The notes: generated by a model from the letters alone, not told the origin. A stretch of 64,000 bases of DNA from CAVUWL01 sp963700105 (GCA_963700105.1 CAVOWL010000006.1:347911-411910), one strand, 5' to 3'; positions 36,941 to 46,805 are shown, numbered from the stretch's first letter. A program made the numbers and translations.

Positions 36941-36970
36941 GAAGCGAAACCCACCGGTGATAATGGAGCC

Positions 36971-37432
36971 ATGAGTATCGGCGTCATCCTGCTTTTGGCG
37001 TTGGCCGTGGCCCTCCTAGTTGCCGAGGTGCACCTGCCAAGTGGGGTCCTCGGCGCGCTCGGAATCGCCGCGTTCATCACCGCCGGAATCCTCTATCGCG
37101 AAGAAGGCCACGACCTCCCAATAGTCGCGATCGTCCTGATCGCGGCGGTGCTGGCAGCATTCATCTGGTTTGCCTCGCGCAAGGTGCTGGCCGCCTACCG
37201 AAGCCAGCCGGTCCGCACCGGCTACGAGGAGCTAAACGGGGCCGACGCGGAAGTGCGATCGCCCCTGGATCCCGAAGGTCAGGTTTTCGTCCAGGGATCG
37301 ATATGGAAGGCAAGGATCGTTCCGGGTGAGAGCTCGGCCCCCGTGGGGGGTAGAGTCAGAATCGAGTCGGTCGATGGATTGACCCTGATCGTTCGGGCAG
37401 CACCCGAGCCCCAGCAAGGAGCACAGGCATAG
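36971..37432 (+). CDS. NfeD family membrane protein
   Basis: A 153-residue protein with two to three membrane segments (SIGVILLLALAVALLVAEVHLPSG begins the first; VAIVLIAAVLAAFIWFA a later one) and a C-terminal OB-fold domain ending DGLTLIVR. Short-form NfeD proteins pair with SPFH/stomatin proteins in membrane microdomain organisation or proteolysis. The stop shares one base with the start of the SPFH gene, supporting that partnership. Confidence 0.88.
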   Translation: MSIGVILLLALAVALLVAEVHLPSGVLGALGIAAFITAGILYREEGHDLPIVAIVLIAAVLAAFIWFASRKVLAAYRSQPVRTGYEELNGADAEVRSPLDPEGQVFVQGSIWKARIVPGESSAPVGGRVRIESVDGLTLIVRAAPEPQQGAQA

Positions 37433-38259
37433 TGGGAGCGGCAATCGCAGCGGCGGTATTCCTGGCGCTGATCGTGCTTTTGGTTTTCGGCGCTGCGGTC
37501 AGGGTGCTGCGCGAGTACGAACGCGGTGTCATCTTCCGCCTCGGCCGACTGATCGCCCAGAAGGGGCCTGGCTTGATCCTTCTGATTCCTTTCATTGACC
37601 GAATAGTCAAAGTCGATCTGCGCACGGTCACCCTCAACATCCCGCCGCAGGAGGTGATCACGCGCGACAACGTCCCCGCCAGCGTCAACGCGGTTGCCTA
37701 TTTTCGCGTGATCGACCCTCGAAAGGCCATCGTCGAGGTTGAAAACTATCTGCTCGCAACCTCCCAAATTTCCCAGACCGCGCTTCGCTCGGTGCTTGGA
37801 AAGGCTGAGTTTGACCAGCTTCTATCTGAGCGAGAGCGCCTCAACGAAGAGCTGCAAAAGATCATCGACGAGTCGACCGAGCCCTGGGGGGTGAAGGTCA
37901 CCGCAATCGAGATCAAGGACGTTGAGATCCCCGAGCAGATGCAGCGAGCAATTGCGCGCCAGGCCGAGGCTGAGCGCGAGCGCCGCGCCAAGATCATCAA
38001 CTCCGAGGGTGAGTATCAGGCGGCACAAAAGCTCACCGACGCCGCCGACATCATCAGCACCAACCCGGCCTCTTTGCAGCTGCGCTATCTGCAGACCCTG
38101 CTCGAAATCGGCAGCAACCAAAACACCACCGTCGTCTTCCCGCTTCCGCTTGACATGCTCGAGCCGTTCCTCGGCGGAAAGCAGCACAAAACCCCGAAAC
38201 CACCTCCCCCTCCGCCCCCGCCGAGCGGGGACGTTGACCCTCCCCTTCCTTCCAACTGA
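37432..38259 (+). CDS. SPFH/band 7 (slipin/stomatin-like) protein
   Basis: A 275-residue protein from GTG 37432: one N-terminal membrane segment, VLREYERGVIFRLGRLIAQKGPGLILLIPFIDR, TRDNVPASVNAVAYFRV, AIEIKDVEIPEQMQRAIARQAEAERERRAK (coiled coil) and a Pro-rich tail KPPPPPPPPS. This is the bacterial slipin pattern. It forms large membrane-bound assemblies and works with NfeD. The tail length is unusual. The stop codon TGA overlaps CTG of the next gene (CTGA at 38256-38259). Confidence 0.9.
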   Translation: MGAAIAAAVFLALIVLLVFGAAVRVLREYERGVIFRLGRLIAQKGPGLILLIPFIDRIVKVDLRTVTLNIPPQEVITRDNVPASVNAVAYFRVIDPRKAIVEVENYLLATSQISQTALRSVLGKAEFDQLLSERERLNEELQKIIDESTEPWGVKVTAIEIKDVEIPEQMQRAIARQAEAERERRAKIINSEGEYQAAQKLTDAADIISTNPASLQLRYLQTLLEIGSNQNTTVVFPLPLDMLEPFLGGKQHKTPKPPPPPPPPSGDVDPPLPSN

Positions 38260-39311
38260 GCGCGCCAGAGATACGAATCGATCAGCTGGGGGGGCTGAGG
38301 ACGATCCTCGCCCCCGGGCGAGCGGAGCGCCCTGAGGGCTTCGAGGTTTCCAGACCCGAAGCCAAGGGCGCCGAGAACTGCCCGTTTTGCGAGGGGCACG
38401 AGAGCCAAACACCGCCTGAGATCTACGCTGTGCGCGCCGACGGCGGCGCGCCCGACACACCCGGATGGAGCGTGCGCGTGGTGCCCAACCTCTACCCGGC
38501 GCTGATTGCAACTGGGAGCCCGTCGCTCAGCGAGGGGACCGCCGCGGAGGCCGGATCCTTCGCCAGCAGTGGTGACCCCTTGCTTGCCTCGCGGCGCTCC
38601 GGGGAACCCGATCTCTTTTCCTCCCGCCCCGCCGCTGGCGCCCACGAGGTGATCGTCAACGCACCCCAGCACCTCACATCGATCGCCGAGCTGGGCGAGC
38701 AGCCTTTGGCCAGGGCGGTCGCCGTCTGGCGAAAGCGGATGAGGGCGCATTCACATGCCTCCTACGTGCAGCTGATCGTCAACGAGGGCGCCGGCGCCGG
38801 AGCTTCCCTCGAGCACACCCATGCACAGCTCTACGCGGTACCGTTCGTGCCGGCTGTAGTGGCGCGCGAGCGCGAGCGCTACGGCGCCTACCGTGAGCGC
38901 TCAGGGGGAGGCGGGCTGCTCAGCGACGTATTGGTCGAGGAGGTTCGCCGTCGCGAACGCCTGGTTGCGATAGATGATGAGGCGGCACTGATCTGCCCCT
39001 GGGCCTCGCGGTCACCCTTTGAGCTGCGGGTACTGCCGCGGGGCGAGGAGGCAAGCTTTGCCGAGAGCGAGGCCGGAACAGCGATGATTCATACAGCGCT
39101 GCGCGCCCTCACGGAGCGCTTTGGGGGGGCTCCGGAGCTGAATCTGTGGGTGCGCACCGCGCCCCGTGGAACCGAGCACTTCCACTGGCACGTCGACATC
39201 TCACCGCGGCTTACCGTCAAGGCCGGATTTGAGTTGAGCACGGGCGTCGATATAAATGTCTACCCACCGGAGCGAGCGGCCGCCGATTTGCGAGAGAGCC
39301 TCGGCACTTGA
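38256..39311 (+). CDS. GalT-like galactose-1-phosphate uridylyltransferase family protein (apparent CTG start)
   Basis: Two conserved parts: an N-terminal zinc-binding CPFCEGHE and PEIYAVRADGG, and a catalytic histidine region LEHTHAQLYAVPFVP, then a C-terminal FHWHVDISPRL. All belong to the GalT/HIT fold that transfers nucleotides between sugar phosphates. The first ATG/GTG/TTG in frame is GTG 38430, downstream of the zinc motif. A TGA at 38235-38237 closes the frame upstream, and between the two only CTG 38256 fits, overlapping the SPFH stop as CTGA. The exact nucleotide-sugar substrate is unknown. Confidence 0.85.
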   Translation: MSAPEIRIDQLGGLRTILAPGRAERPEGFEVSRPEAKGAENCPFCEGHESQTPPEIYAVRADGGAPDTPGWSVRVVPNLYPALIATGSPSLSEGTAAEAGSFASSGDPLLASRRSGEPDLFSSRPAAGAHEVIVNAPQHLTSIAELGEQPLARAVAVWRKRMRAHSHASYVQLIVNEGAGAGASLEHTHAQLYAVPFVPAVVARERERYGAYRERSGGGGLLSDVLVEEVRRRERLVAIDDEAALICPWASRSPFELRVLPRGEEASFAESEAGTAMIHTALRALTERFGGAPELNLWVRTAPRGTEHFHWHVDISPRLTVKAGFELSTGVDINVYPPERAAADLRESLGT

Positions 39312-39363
39312 GGTCGAGCTGAAGACGCGACCTCGCTGCGGCGCCGGCCGGTAGGGTGCTTCG

Positions 39364-40071
<708 letters not shown>

Positions 40072-40103
40072 TCGTCGGAAAGCCTCTTCTAGAGCCAAAT
40101 AAA

Positions 40104-40188
40104 GGGTGGGAACAGAAGAGAGTGGGCCGGCTGATTCTCTGGGTGGGAACAGAGGTGGGAACAAATTCGCTAGAATCTGTTCCCACCC
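40104..40188. repeat. cluster of 13-mer repeats next to the integrase (likely integrase arm sites)
   Basis: GGGTGGGAACAGA occurs at 40104-40116 and 40141-40153, a shortened copy GGTGGGAACAAA at 40154-40165, and an exact inverted copy TCTGTTCCCACCC at 40176-40188. The cluster sits between the tRNA-Arg 3' end and the integrase gene, where tyrosine integrases and excisionases usually bind. It could also be an operator controlling the integrase gene. Confidence 0.65.
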
Positions 40189-40244
40189 GATGGCCCTGAA
40201 GTTGACCGAAATCGGCACCGATCACCACGGGAACGAGCTCCCGC

Positions 40245-41642
40245 GTGGGGTCTATCGGGCGCGCCCGCGAGGACGGCACGATCGTCAGCTACAAGACCCG
40301 CTGGCGAGAGGAGGATGAGGACGGCGTAACGCGGAATTCGTCGAAATCGTTCTCGGTGCGCAAGATGGGATCGCCCGATCGGGCGCTGGAGGCGGCGATT
40401 GCCTTCCGCCGGGGGGCGCTCGACGTCGTCAGGGTCGATGGCTCGGTGATGAGGCCCGACGCCGCCGGCGCGATGACCGTCGAAGAGCTATTTCAAGAGT
40501 GGTGCGTGAAGCACGGGGCCGGCCTCTCCAAGCGCTACGGGGAAAAGGTGGTGGGGCTGTGGGATCGCGAGGTGTCGACCAGATCGATCGCTCGGGTGCG
40601 ACTTGATCGGCTCTCCGCAGACCCTTCGATCATCACCCGCTTCCAAGACGCCCTGGTCAGCGAGGGTATGGCGGCCTCGATGCGAGTCGAGGTCCTAAAG
40701 ACGCTGCGGGCGGTTCTGCGCTGGGGAAGGCGCCGCCACCCCAATGCCCTAACCGTGGAGTTCTCAGGCCTGTTCGAGCTGCCATCACAGACCAAGGGGC
40801 GACTTGCCTACGCCGCCGACGCCTACGGCCTGGAGCGGATCATCGAGGCCGTGCTGGGACGCCCAGCCCGCGACGAGCTCCTACCGCTTCGCGACGCGGC
40901 CCTGGTTGCGGCGATGGGCTTCACGATTGCCGCGCGACCCTCGGAGTGGCTTTATTCGGCGAGCTGGGGAGACATCCACGATCGCTCGGTCGAGCTGCAG
41001 CGACCCGGCGGCGGGCTCGGCGAGGATCGGATCGGCCTGAAGACGGGCGCCCGGGCCGCTCTACTGCTGAGCAGTGCCCGTGAGCGGATTCTCGACTACC
41101 GCAACGCGCTCGAAACCCGTTATGGCCCCCAGCCCGATCGCGGGCTGGTCTTCCAGGTGATCGGAGAGGAGGGTCCAGCATGGGAAGCGCAACCGGGTGG
41201 CCGCGAGCCGAACCCGGTGCCGTGGAGCTATGACGATTACAAGCGTTGGACGGCGCGGATCTGGCGCCCGGCGCGCGACGTTGCGGCGCAGGCCAAAGGC
41301 GTCCCGAAGGGCCTCGCCTCGATGCGCTTTTACGACTGCCGCCACACCGCTATCTCGATGGCGCTTCACTCGACCCTGGTGATGGATAGCCACGGGATGA
41401 ACCTCCACAACCTCGCCGGCTGGGCGGGACACGACGTGCAGACGCTGCAGCGCTACTACGCCCACCTGATCGCTCGCTACCAGGGCAAGAAACCGATCGA
41501 CCTGGAGGCGGAGTGCAGGGCGACGCGGGCTCGGGTGGCGGCCGAACCGTTCAAGCCCGCCGAGAGGCCGGCGTCTGCTCAGCGCGCCCAGCAGCGGCGC
41601 CGGCGCGACCGCGACCGCTCAGCCGCCGCCGGGCGGCGTTGA
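40245..41642 (+). CDS. site-specific tyrosine recombinase (integrase)
   Basis: A 465-residue phage-type integrase. Catalytic features: first Arg in AARPSEWL, YDCRHTAIS (Arg-His of box II, with Tyr where His is common), and GWAGHDVQTLQRYYAHL carrying the final His and the nucleophilic Tyr. A SAM-like core-binding domain precedes it (VEELFQEWCVKHGAGL). The frame opens at GTG 40245, but an upstream ATG 40190 in another frame encodes ELPRGVYRARPRG. A single frame change would join this to REDGTIVSYKTRWREE, a typical AP2-like arm-binding domain, so the true N-terminus may be broken. Confidence 0.85.
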   Translation: MGSIGRAREDGTIVSYKTRWREEDEDGVTRNSSKSFSVRKMGSPDRALEAAIAFRRGALDVVRVDGSVMRPDAAGAMTVEELFQEWCVKHGAGLSKRYGEKVVGLWDREVSTRSIARVRLDRLSADPSIITRFQDALVSEGMAASMRVEVLKTLRAVLRWGRRRHPNALTVEFSGLFELPSQTKGRLAYAADAYGLERIIEAVLGRPARDELLPLRDAALVAAMGFTIAARPSEWLYSASWGDIHDRSVELQRPGGGLGEDRIGLKTGARAALLLSSARERILDYRNALETRYGPQPDRGLVFQVIGEEGPAWEAQPGGREPNPVPWSYDDYKRWTARIWRPARDVAAQAKGVPKGLASMRFYDCRHTAISMALHSTLVMDSHGMNLHNLAGWAGHDVQTLQRYYAHLIARYQGKKPIDLEAECRATRARVAAEPFKPAERPASAQRAQQRRRRDRDRSAAAGRR

Positions 41643-41669
41643 GCAGGGCGAGGTTCTCGACTCGGTCCG

Positions 41670-41981
41670 TCAGAGGGCTTGCGCCTGCGGCTGGCGGGCG
41701 CGCCGATCGGCGAGCTCGGAGGTCGAGTTCGGATCGGCGGCGCCAGACGGCGTCACCGGCTTTCGCATCATCCAATCGAGCAGGTCCCCGTAGCGAATCC
41801 TGACCCCGCGCCCGCCGCCGTCGCGGTAGGCCAACAGGGTCCCGGCGAGGTAAGCGCGCCGGATCGTGCGGACACTTCGGCTGGCGATCGCCGCCGCCGT
41901 CGATGGAGTGAGCAGCTCGTCCTCGTGAAGGAGACGCAAGTCGAGCACCGCCTTCGCCTGAAGTGTCCTCGCCGCCGCCAC
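41670..41981 (-). CDS. excisionase-family helix-turn-helix protein
   Basis: A 103-residue protein with a MerR-like/HTH_17 DNA-binding domain: ELLTPSTAAAIASRSVRTIRRAYLAGTLLAYRDGGGRG followed by IRYGDLLDWMM. The pattern (helix-turn-helix then an R-Y/F-x-x-x-D-L-x-x-W wing) is typical of excisionases and small regulators in integrative elements. It is convergent with the integrase gene. Start at GTG 41981 is uncertain. Confidence 0.7.
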   Translation of the reverse strand: MAAARTLQAKAVLDLRLLHEDELLTPSTAAAIASRSVRTIRRAYLAGTLLAYRDGGGRGVRIRYGDLLDWMMRKPVTPSGAADPNSTSELADRRARQPQAQAL

Positions 41982-42140
41982 GCACCGCGCCTTTCATCCA
42001 CCTCGCCTCCAGCCTCCTCGGAGGCGGTCGGCTGCGTCGGTCGGTTCGCATACCCCCATGACGTACAGAAGCACCCAAGCGATACCCCTCCGAGCGCAGG
42101 GAATTGTCCGTGCGAGTTGGGATTGTCGCGAGGCCGCGCA

Positions 42141-42510
42141 TCACAGCCCTCCGTCATTTCGCTGGGTGACCTGCCGCCGTCGCAGCGCCTCAACCGCCGC
42201 CTCGTAGTCAAATCGCCAGGGAGCCTTCGGCCCGGCTGCCGATCCGCATCCCACCGAGCAGCTCCCGGTTTCGGTAGACCCAGGGCCGCTCGACCCGCAG
42301 ACGGCGGGCCAGCTCGCCGGCGCTGAGCAGCTCCGGTTCTTGGCCAGCGCCGTGGCCCTGCAGGAGGGTCGCGACTCGAACGGCAACCCGCTCGACGGCC
42401 TGGGGCGTGAGGTCAACCGCGACCCGAGGCGCTACGGCCCCACGGCCGCGCCGCGGCACCGAGCAGCGCTCGTGCGCCGCCTGTGTCGGAACCGAGCTCA
42501 ATCCGCCCAT
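42141..42510 (-). pseudogene. helix-turn-helix (excisionase-like) gene with a frame break
   Basis: From ATG 42510 the frame encodes a basic N-terminus and LLSAGELARRLRVERPWVYRN-RELLGGMRIGS, an HTH of the kind found beside actinobacterial integrases. It then hits a stop at 42208. The expected wing G-P-K-A-P-W-R-F-D-Y-E-A-A-V-E-A-L-R continues in another frame to the stop at 42141. One indel near 42230 explains both. It is probably a DNA-binding accessory protein of the element. Confidence 0.65.
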
Positions 42511-42547
42511 GGCACTTTCCCTTTGCAGAGCTCTTGTGCCGTCGGCC

Positions 42548-43364
42548 TCAGTCGGCTTCGAGGTCGTCGATGCGGTGCTCGGTCCAGGGGTGGGAGGTGG
42601 CGCCGAAGTCCTTGAACGGGGTCGGCAGATCGCCGGCGAGGGCGTGGGTATCGAGGTAGCCCGCAAGCGCTCCTCCCTGCCCGAGCCTGGCCGCGTAGGC
42701 ATCGGCAACCGCCTCGCGGCGGCGCCAGTAGATCGCCCACGGTGTCCTCACGAGTCCCATCGCGGCCCGCCCGCTGACCAGGTAGGCGATCAGGCGGAAG
42801 GGAAACTCCATCGGACTGGCGCGGCGGCGTGGTCATCCGGTAGAGCGCCGCGGTGACCCGGGCATCGCTTGAGTTCAGGTGCCCGAGCTCGTGGGCGAGG
42901 ACGGCCGGGAATGATGGGCTCTCCAGCATGCCCCTGGTCACCATCAGGGTGTCGGCGTAGGCGCATGCGTTGGGTTCGGGATCCTCGCTGAGGAACCAGC
43001 GCCGCGGCGCCCGCAGCTTCGGGTCTTTGGCCCGCAGCTGCTCGAAGGCGGCCTCGAAGACCGCCTGCTCGCGCCCCGAGGGTCGCCGGCCTCCCAATTG
43101 CTGCTGAAACCACCAGCCGCCAAGGGGCAGGACGAGAGTCGCGAGGGAGATCCCGAGCGGCCCGAACCCGATCACGACCGAAGGGATGTTGACCGGCCAT
43201 CCCCAGCCGGTGATCAGGTCCAGGAGGGCCAGGATGGCGTCGATGAGGAGGAAACGACAGGCAGCGCAGAAATATTGCAGCGCCCAGGTGACCGCGTAGA
43301 GGAGGACCCAACCGGGGTTCAGGTCTCCCGGTCTGATCAGGTGGGCGCTCAGCCTCTGCTTCAT
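42548..43364 (-). pseudogene. M48-family membrane metalloprotease with a frame break
   Basis: From ATG 43364: two membrane segments (WALQYFCAACRFLLIDAILA and PLGISLATLVLPLGG), the zinc motif AVLAHELGHL (HExxH) and SSDARVTAALYRM. The frame then runs into unrelated text near 42820, while the M48 C-terminal part REAVADAYAARLGQGGALAGYL, with the third ligand region, continues in another frame to 42548. HtpX/CAAX-type proteases such as this act on membrane proteins. Found in many actinobacterial integrative elements next to transfer genes. Confidence 0.75.
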
Positions 43365-43403
43365 CGACGCTCCTCCTCTCCCTCTGATTAAACCGCAGTC
43401 CCA

Positions 43404-43697
43404 TCAGCAAAGGCTCCATTTGCCGCCGCTGTTTGCAAAGCGGCCTGCTTGGCGACCGCGCTTTAGGTGGGCGGCGACGTTGGTCGGCGAGGCGCCCATG
43501 CCATCGGCGACCTCGGTGTAGGTGGAGTTGGGGTGCTCGGCTAGGTAGGCGGCGACGTCGTCTTGGGAGAAGCGCTGGGTCCTGTCCCGATCGAGCTCGG
43601 CGCGGGCGGCGAGCAGGCGGGCGCGCTCTTTGTCTAGCTCGCGCACTTCGCGGTCGATCTGGGCTCTGATTCCAAGGCTCGGGCGTTTCGGTGGCAT
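43404..43697 (-). CDS. small DNA-binding regulator, HTH type
   Basis: A 97-residue protein from ATG 43697, which follows GGAG by six bases. A helical, charged N-terminus (RAQIDREVRELDKERARLLA) leads to DVAAYLAEHPNSTYTEVADGMGASPTNVAAHLKRGRQAGRF, a winged-helix-like pattern. It is divergent from the coupling-protein gene across a short AT-rich gap that holds a perfect inverted repeat, so it may repress itself and the transfer gene. Confidence 0.65.
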   Translation of the reverse strand: MPPKRPSLGIRAQIDREVRELDKERARLLAARAELDRDRTQRFSQDDVAAYLAEHPNSTYTEVADGMGASPTNVAAHLKRGRQAGRFANSGGKWSLC

Positions 43698-43720
43698 GCG
43701 GTTCTCCGTCGTGGGCTTCT

Positions 43721-43753
43721 GTTGACTTAACGGCATAATGATATAAAGTCAAC
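43721..43753. promoter_or_regulatory. inverted repeat/operator between divergent HTH and coupling-protein genes
   Basis: GTTGACTT (43721-43728) and AAGTCAAC (43746-43753) form a perfect 8-bp dyad with an AT-rich centre containing CATAAT and TATAAA. TTGACT in both arms could also serve as -35 elements, TATAAA as a -10. Overlap of promoter and dyad between divergent starts fits control by the neighbouring HTH protein. Confidence 0.6.
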
Positions 43754-43756
43754 GAA

Positions 43757-45371
43757 ATGTCAAGGGCTATCTCAAAAAGATCCTGGGGACCCTCCCACCA
43801 GGAGATGGAGCCGCCGTTTCGGCGCGGGCCGTCGCTGGTGTGGAAGTTCATTGGGTTCTTCGCGCTGGCGCTCTTCGTCCACACGATCGTTGACCCGAGG
43901 GGAGATGACGCGATCGCCTGGTGCCTGGAGGCGATGGCGCTCGGCTGGCTCGCGAAGCTCTTGATCGTGGCGCTCGCCGAGGGGCGGATCCCGATCGGCT
44001 GGCTCTCGCAGTTGATTGCGAAGAGCGAGCCCGCCAGAGATCTGCTGGGCGAGCGTGATGGCAAGACGGCGGGTGAAGCGGTGCGGGCTGAGGTCGCCCG
44101 GCTCGGCGGCGGCGCCTACCTCGGCCTCTCCGCTCGCGGCGGTTGGATCCTCGCCGACCCCGAGAGCGCGGTGATGGTCCTCGGCCCGCCGCGCTCGGGC
44201 AAGACGAGCGCGGTGATGATCCCCGCCGTGCTGGGGGCATCGGGGGCGGTGATCGCAACCTCGACGAAGCCCGAGGTGATGGCGGCGACGGTGGCGGCGC
44301 GCTCAGAAGTCGGCCAGGCGTGGCTGTTTGATCCCTCCGCCTCAGAGCTTCGGCTGCCGGATGGGGTGCGGCGGCTGTGCTGGTCGCCGGTCGCGGCGGC
44401 CATCGAGCTGGGATGAAGCCCTGGTGATGGCGCGGGCGATGACGGCTTGTGTGCGGGTTGGGGCCGGCACGAGCAATGAGAGTCACTGGACGGAGCGCGC
44501 CGCCGCGCTCCTTGCCCCACTGCTTCACGCCGCCAACCTCACCGAGCGCCCGATCGCTGAGGTCTTGCGCTGGACGCTGCGCCAGGACCTGGACCCCGCG
44601 CAGGCGGTGCTCGCCGATTGCGACTCCGAGATCGCGCTCGACGTGTTGGTCGGGATCGAGCAGACCGACGCCCGCGAGCGCTCCTCGATCTTCTCGGCGA
44701 CCGCCGGCGTGCTCGCCGCCTATAACGCCGACGCGGTCAGGGCGGCGGCTGCCCACCCGAACTTCGATCCGACCCGCTTCGCGGGATCGGCCGACACGAT
44801 CTACATCACCGCACCCGAGCATCGCCAGGCGCTCTGCGCGCCGCTGATCGTCGGCCTGCTGGAGCAGATCCGCCACGCGGTCTATGAGCGAGCGGCAACC
44901 CAGGCGATGGACGGGCCGGTGATGTTGTGGGCGCTGGATGAGGTCGCAAACATCGCCCCGATCGGCGACCTGCCCGCGCTGATCTCCCAGGCGGGAGGAC
45001 AGAGGCTGCAGGTGATGGTCGGCCTGCAGGACCTGAGCCAGGCGCGGAGCCGCTGGGGAGCAGACGCCGCCGAGGGCTTCATGAGCCTCTTTCAGACCAA
45101 GGCGGTGCTGTCGGGGATCGGCGACGCTCGCACCCTGGAGAGCATCTCGCTGGCGCTCGGTGAATACGACCGCAAGGTGGTCTCCTCCTCGAAGGGGACG
45201 AGCGAGAGCGATGAGTGGTTCAGCCCGCACGGCTACAACGAATCGGTCAGCTACCAGACCCAGCGCCAGCGAATCCTGACGCCCGGGGAGATCGCGAAGC
45301 TGCCGGCCGGGCAGGGGCTGTTGCTGCGGGGGGCGGACTGGGGGCTGATCGGGTTGACGCAGGTGGTTTGA
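43757..45371 (+). pseudogene. TraG/VirD4-type conjugative coupling ATPase with a frame break
   Basis: The first frame (ATG 43757 to stop 44416) has an N-terminal membrane helix and Walker A VLGPPRSGKTSAVMIPAVL, then STKPEVMAATVAARSEVGQAW. The second frame (from ~44400 to 45371) starts SWDEALVMARAM and holds Walker B VMLWALDEVANIAPIGDLP, QVMVGLQDLSQARSRWG and a C-terminal GLIGL. One indel near 44405 joins them to a ~535-residue coupling protein that pulls DNA to a type IV secretion channel. It marks the block as a conjugative or mobilisable element. No other mating-pore genes are seen. Confidence 0.8.
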
Positions 45372-45486
45372 GCGGGAGCCGTGGAGGAGGGTGGGCGGGA
45401 GTCCAAGTGGGTAGTCCGAGTGGCTTCAGGAGCGCTGGCAGTCGCTACCATGTGCAGTTAGGACAGTTCGTGCTACCTTTCTCCCG

Positions 45487-45843
45487 ATGATGAAGACGAT
45501 CCACATAGACCCCGCCGGAGGCGATGCCAAGCAAAAACTCTCGGCGGTCCAAGAGACGATCGAAGGGCTGCTCGACGCGGATAAGACGATCGCGGTGACA
45601 GTCGTCGATGAGAACGCGATGCTCTCGCCCCAAGAGGCGGCCGATCGGCTCGGCTTCTCCCGCCAGCACGTTCGCCGGCTGATCGAGGCCGCAGAGCTAG
45701 AAGGTGAGCGGCTGCCCAACTCCACCCACTGGAAGATTCCCTTGCGCGCCGTCTTGGCTTTCGAGGAGCGTCGTGCCGAGGCGGAGGAGCGCGCGGACAA
45801 GTTCTCGCGCTCGCTCGACGACATCGGCGCTCCTGCTGAGTGA
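45487..45843 (+). CDS. HTH-domain antitoxin of a PIN toxin-antitoxin pair
   Basis: A 118-residue protein with an excisionase-type HTH in the middle: MLSPQEAADRLGFSRQHVRRLIEAAELEGERLPNSTHWKIPL, then a charged helix (EERRAEAEERADKF) that likely binds the toxin. ATG 45487 or 45490. Its stop overlaps the GTG start of the PIN-domain gene (GTGA), the classical toxin-antitoxin layout. It probably represses the pair. Confidence 0.78.
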   Translation: MMKTIHIDPAGGDAKQKLSAVQETIEGLLDADKTIAVTVVDENAMLSPQEAADRLGFSRQHVRRLIEAAELEGERLPNSTHWKIPLRAVLAFEERRAEAEERADKFSRSLDDIGAPAE

Positions 45844-46805
45844 GCCTTCCGCGCGCCGTCCTCGACGCGGACATCATCTTCTCGCGGGTCCTGCACGAGC
45901 TGATGGGCCGCTTGGCCGGCAGCGTTCGCCTCTTCGATCTGATCTGGAGTGAGGAGCTGCTCGACGAGGTGAAGTCCTCCCTCATCGAGCGAAAGGGTCT
46001 GTCAGTTGAGGTCGCCGAAGCCTGGGTAGGTCATATGCGTCGCGAGTTCCCCGACGGTAGCGTTGACGTTTCCGCGGTCCCTGACGATCTCGACCTCACC
46101 TCCTTGACGCGAGACCTCGACGACGTCCACGTCTGCGCCCTTGCCATCGCCGGCAATGCCGACTATCTCTTTACCTTCGATCGCGGCTACCTCAAAAAGC
46201 CGCTCCAGCTTCACGGCGTCGAGGTGCCCAACCTCGACCAGTTCCTTGTCAAACAGCGCGAAAATCAGCCGGAAGCCTTCAGACGAATCGTCGAAAGTCA
46301 GGCAGAAGCATGGCGTGACGGCCGACCTGTCAGTGAGTTGCTAGCCGCGTTCAAACGCGCAAACGTCCCGAAGTTCGCCGCTGCTCTCGATCCCCGGATT
46401 AGACTTGGCGGAGTGAGGAGTCTCAACCTGGATACTTCGCCCGTCAACGTCCTGCGTTCGATGCGTGGGTCGATCATCGATGCCGGCATCGCCTACCCGC
46501 AGGTGCTCCACGTCGAGATCCGCGACTCAGCCGGAGAGCTTTGGCGTTTCATCACCCAGGATGCCGAGTGGGCTCCCTCTCTCAAAGACGCAGCCCGCGC
46601 CAATGTGCCCGACGCTCGGGTTCGTCGTCTCGCACCTGCACCAAAAGGAGAGGGGTTCCGCCGTCAATGTCGCCACGCACCTCATGCACGATGTGTTCCA
46701 CAGCAGCGTCGACAGCGTGATGGTCGTCTCCAACCACAGCTACTTGAAGTTGTCGATCGCCGTGGCGCGCGACCGAGTGCCGGTTGGCATCATCACGCCG
46801 AGTAG
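45840..46805 (+). CDS. PIN-domain toxin, fused to a remnant
   Basis: From GTG 45840 the first ~180 residues are a PIN-domain RNase: RAVLDADIIFSRVLHELMG (first acidic residues), EELLDEVKSSL, and LTRDLDDVHVCALAIAGNADYLFTFDRGYL with the later Asp ligands. After about residue 190 (VRSLNLDTSPVNVLR, GTG at 46413) the text changes to a small domain ending WRFITQDAEWAP, found elsewhere as an independent small protein. From ~46600 it is out of register with NYN-like text. The toxin's own end was probably replaced by a fusion. Confidence 0.7.
   Translation: MSLPRAVLDADIIFSRVLHELMGRLAGSVRLFDLIWSEELLDEVKSSLIERKGLSVEVAEAWVGHMRREFPDGSVDVSAVPDDLDLTSLTRDLDDVHVCALAIAGNADYLFTFDRGYLKKPLQLHGVEVPNLDQFLVKQRENQPEAFRRIVESQAEAWRDGRPVSELLAAFKRANVPKFAAALDPRIRLGGVRSLNLDTSPVNVLRSMRGSIIDAGIAYPQVLHVEIRDSAGELWRFITQDAEWAPSLKDAARANVPDARVRRLAPAPKGEGFRRQCRHAPHARCVPQQRRQRDGRLQPQLLEVVDRRGARPSAGWHHHAE

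Noticed and set aside
42790..44064. Minus-strand frame of 424 codons across the protease, HTH gene and coupling protein
   Set aside because: It joins antisense and out-of-frame pieces of three different genes; the M48 HELGH frame is the real one there.
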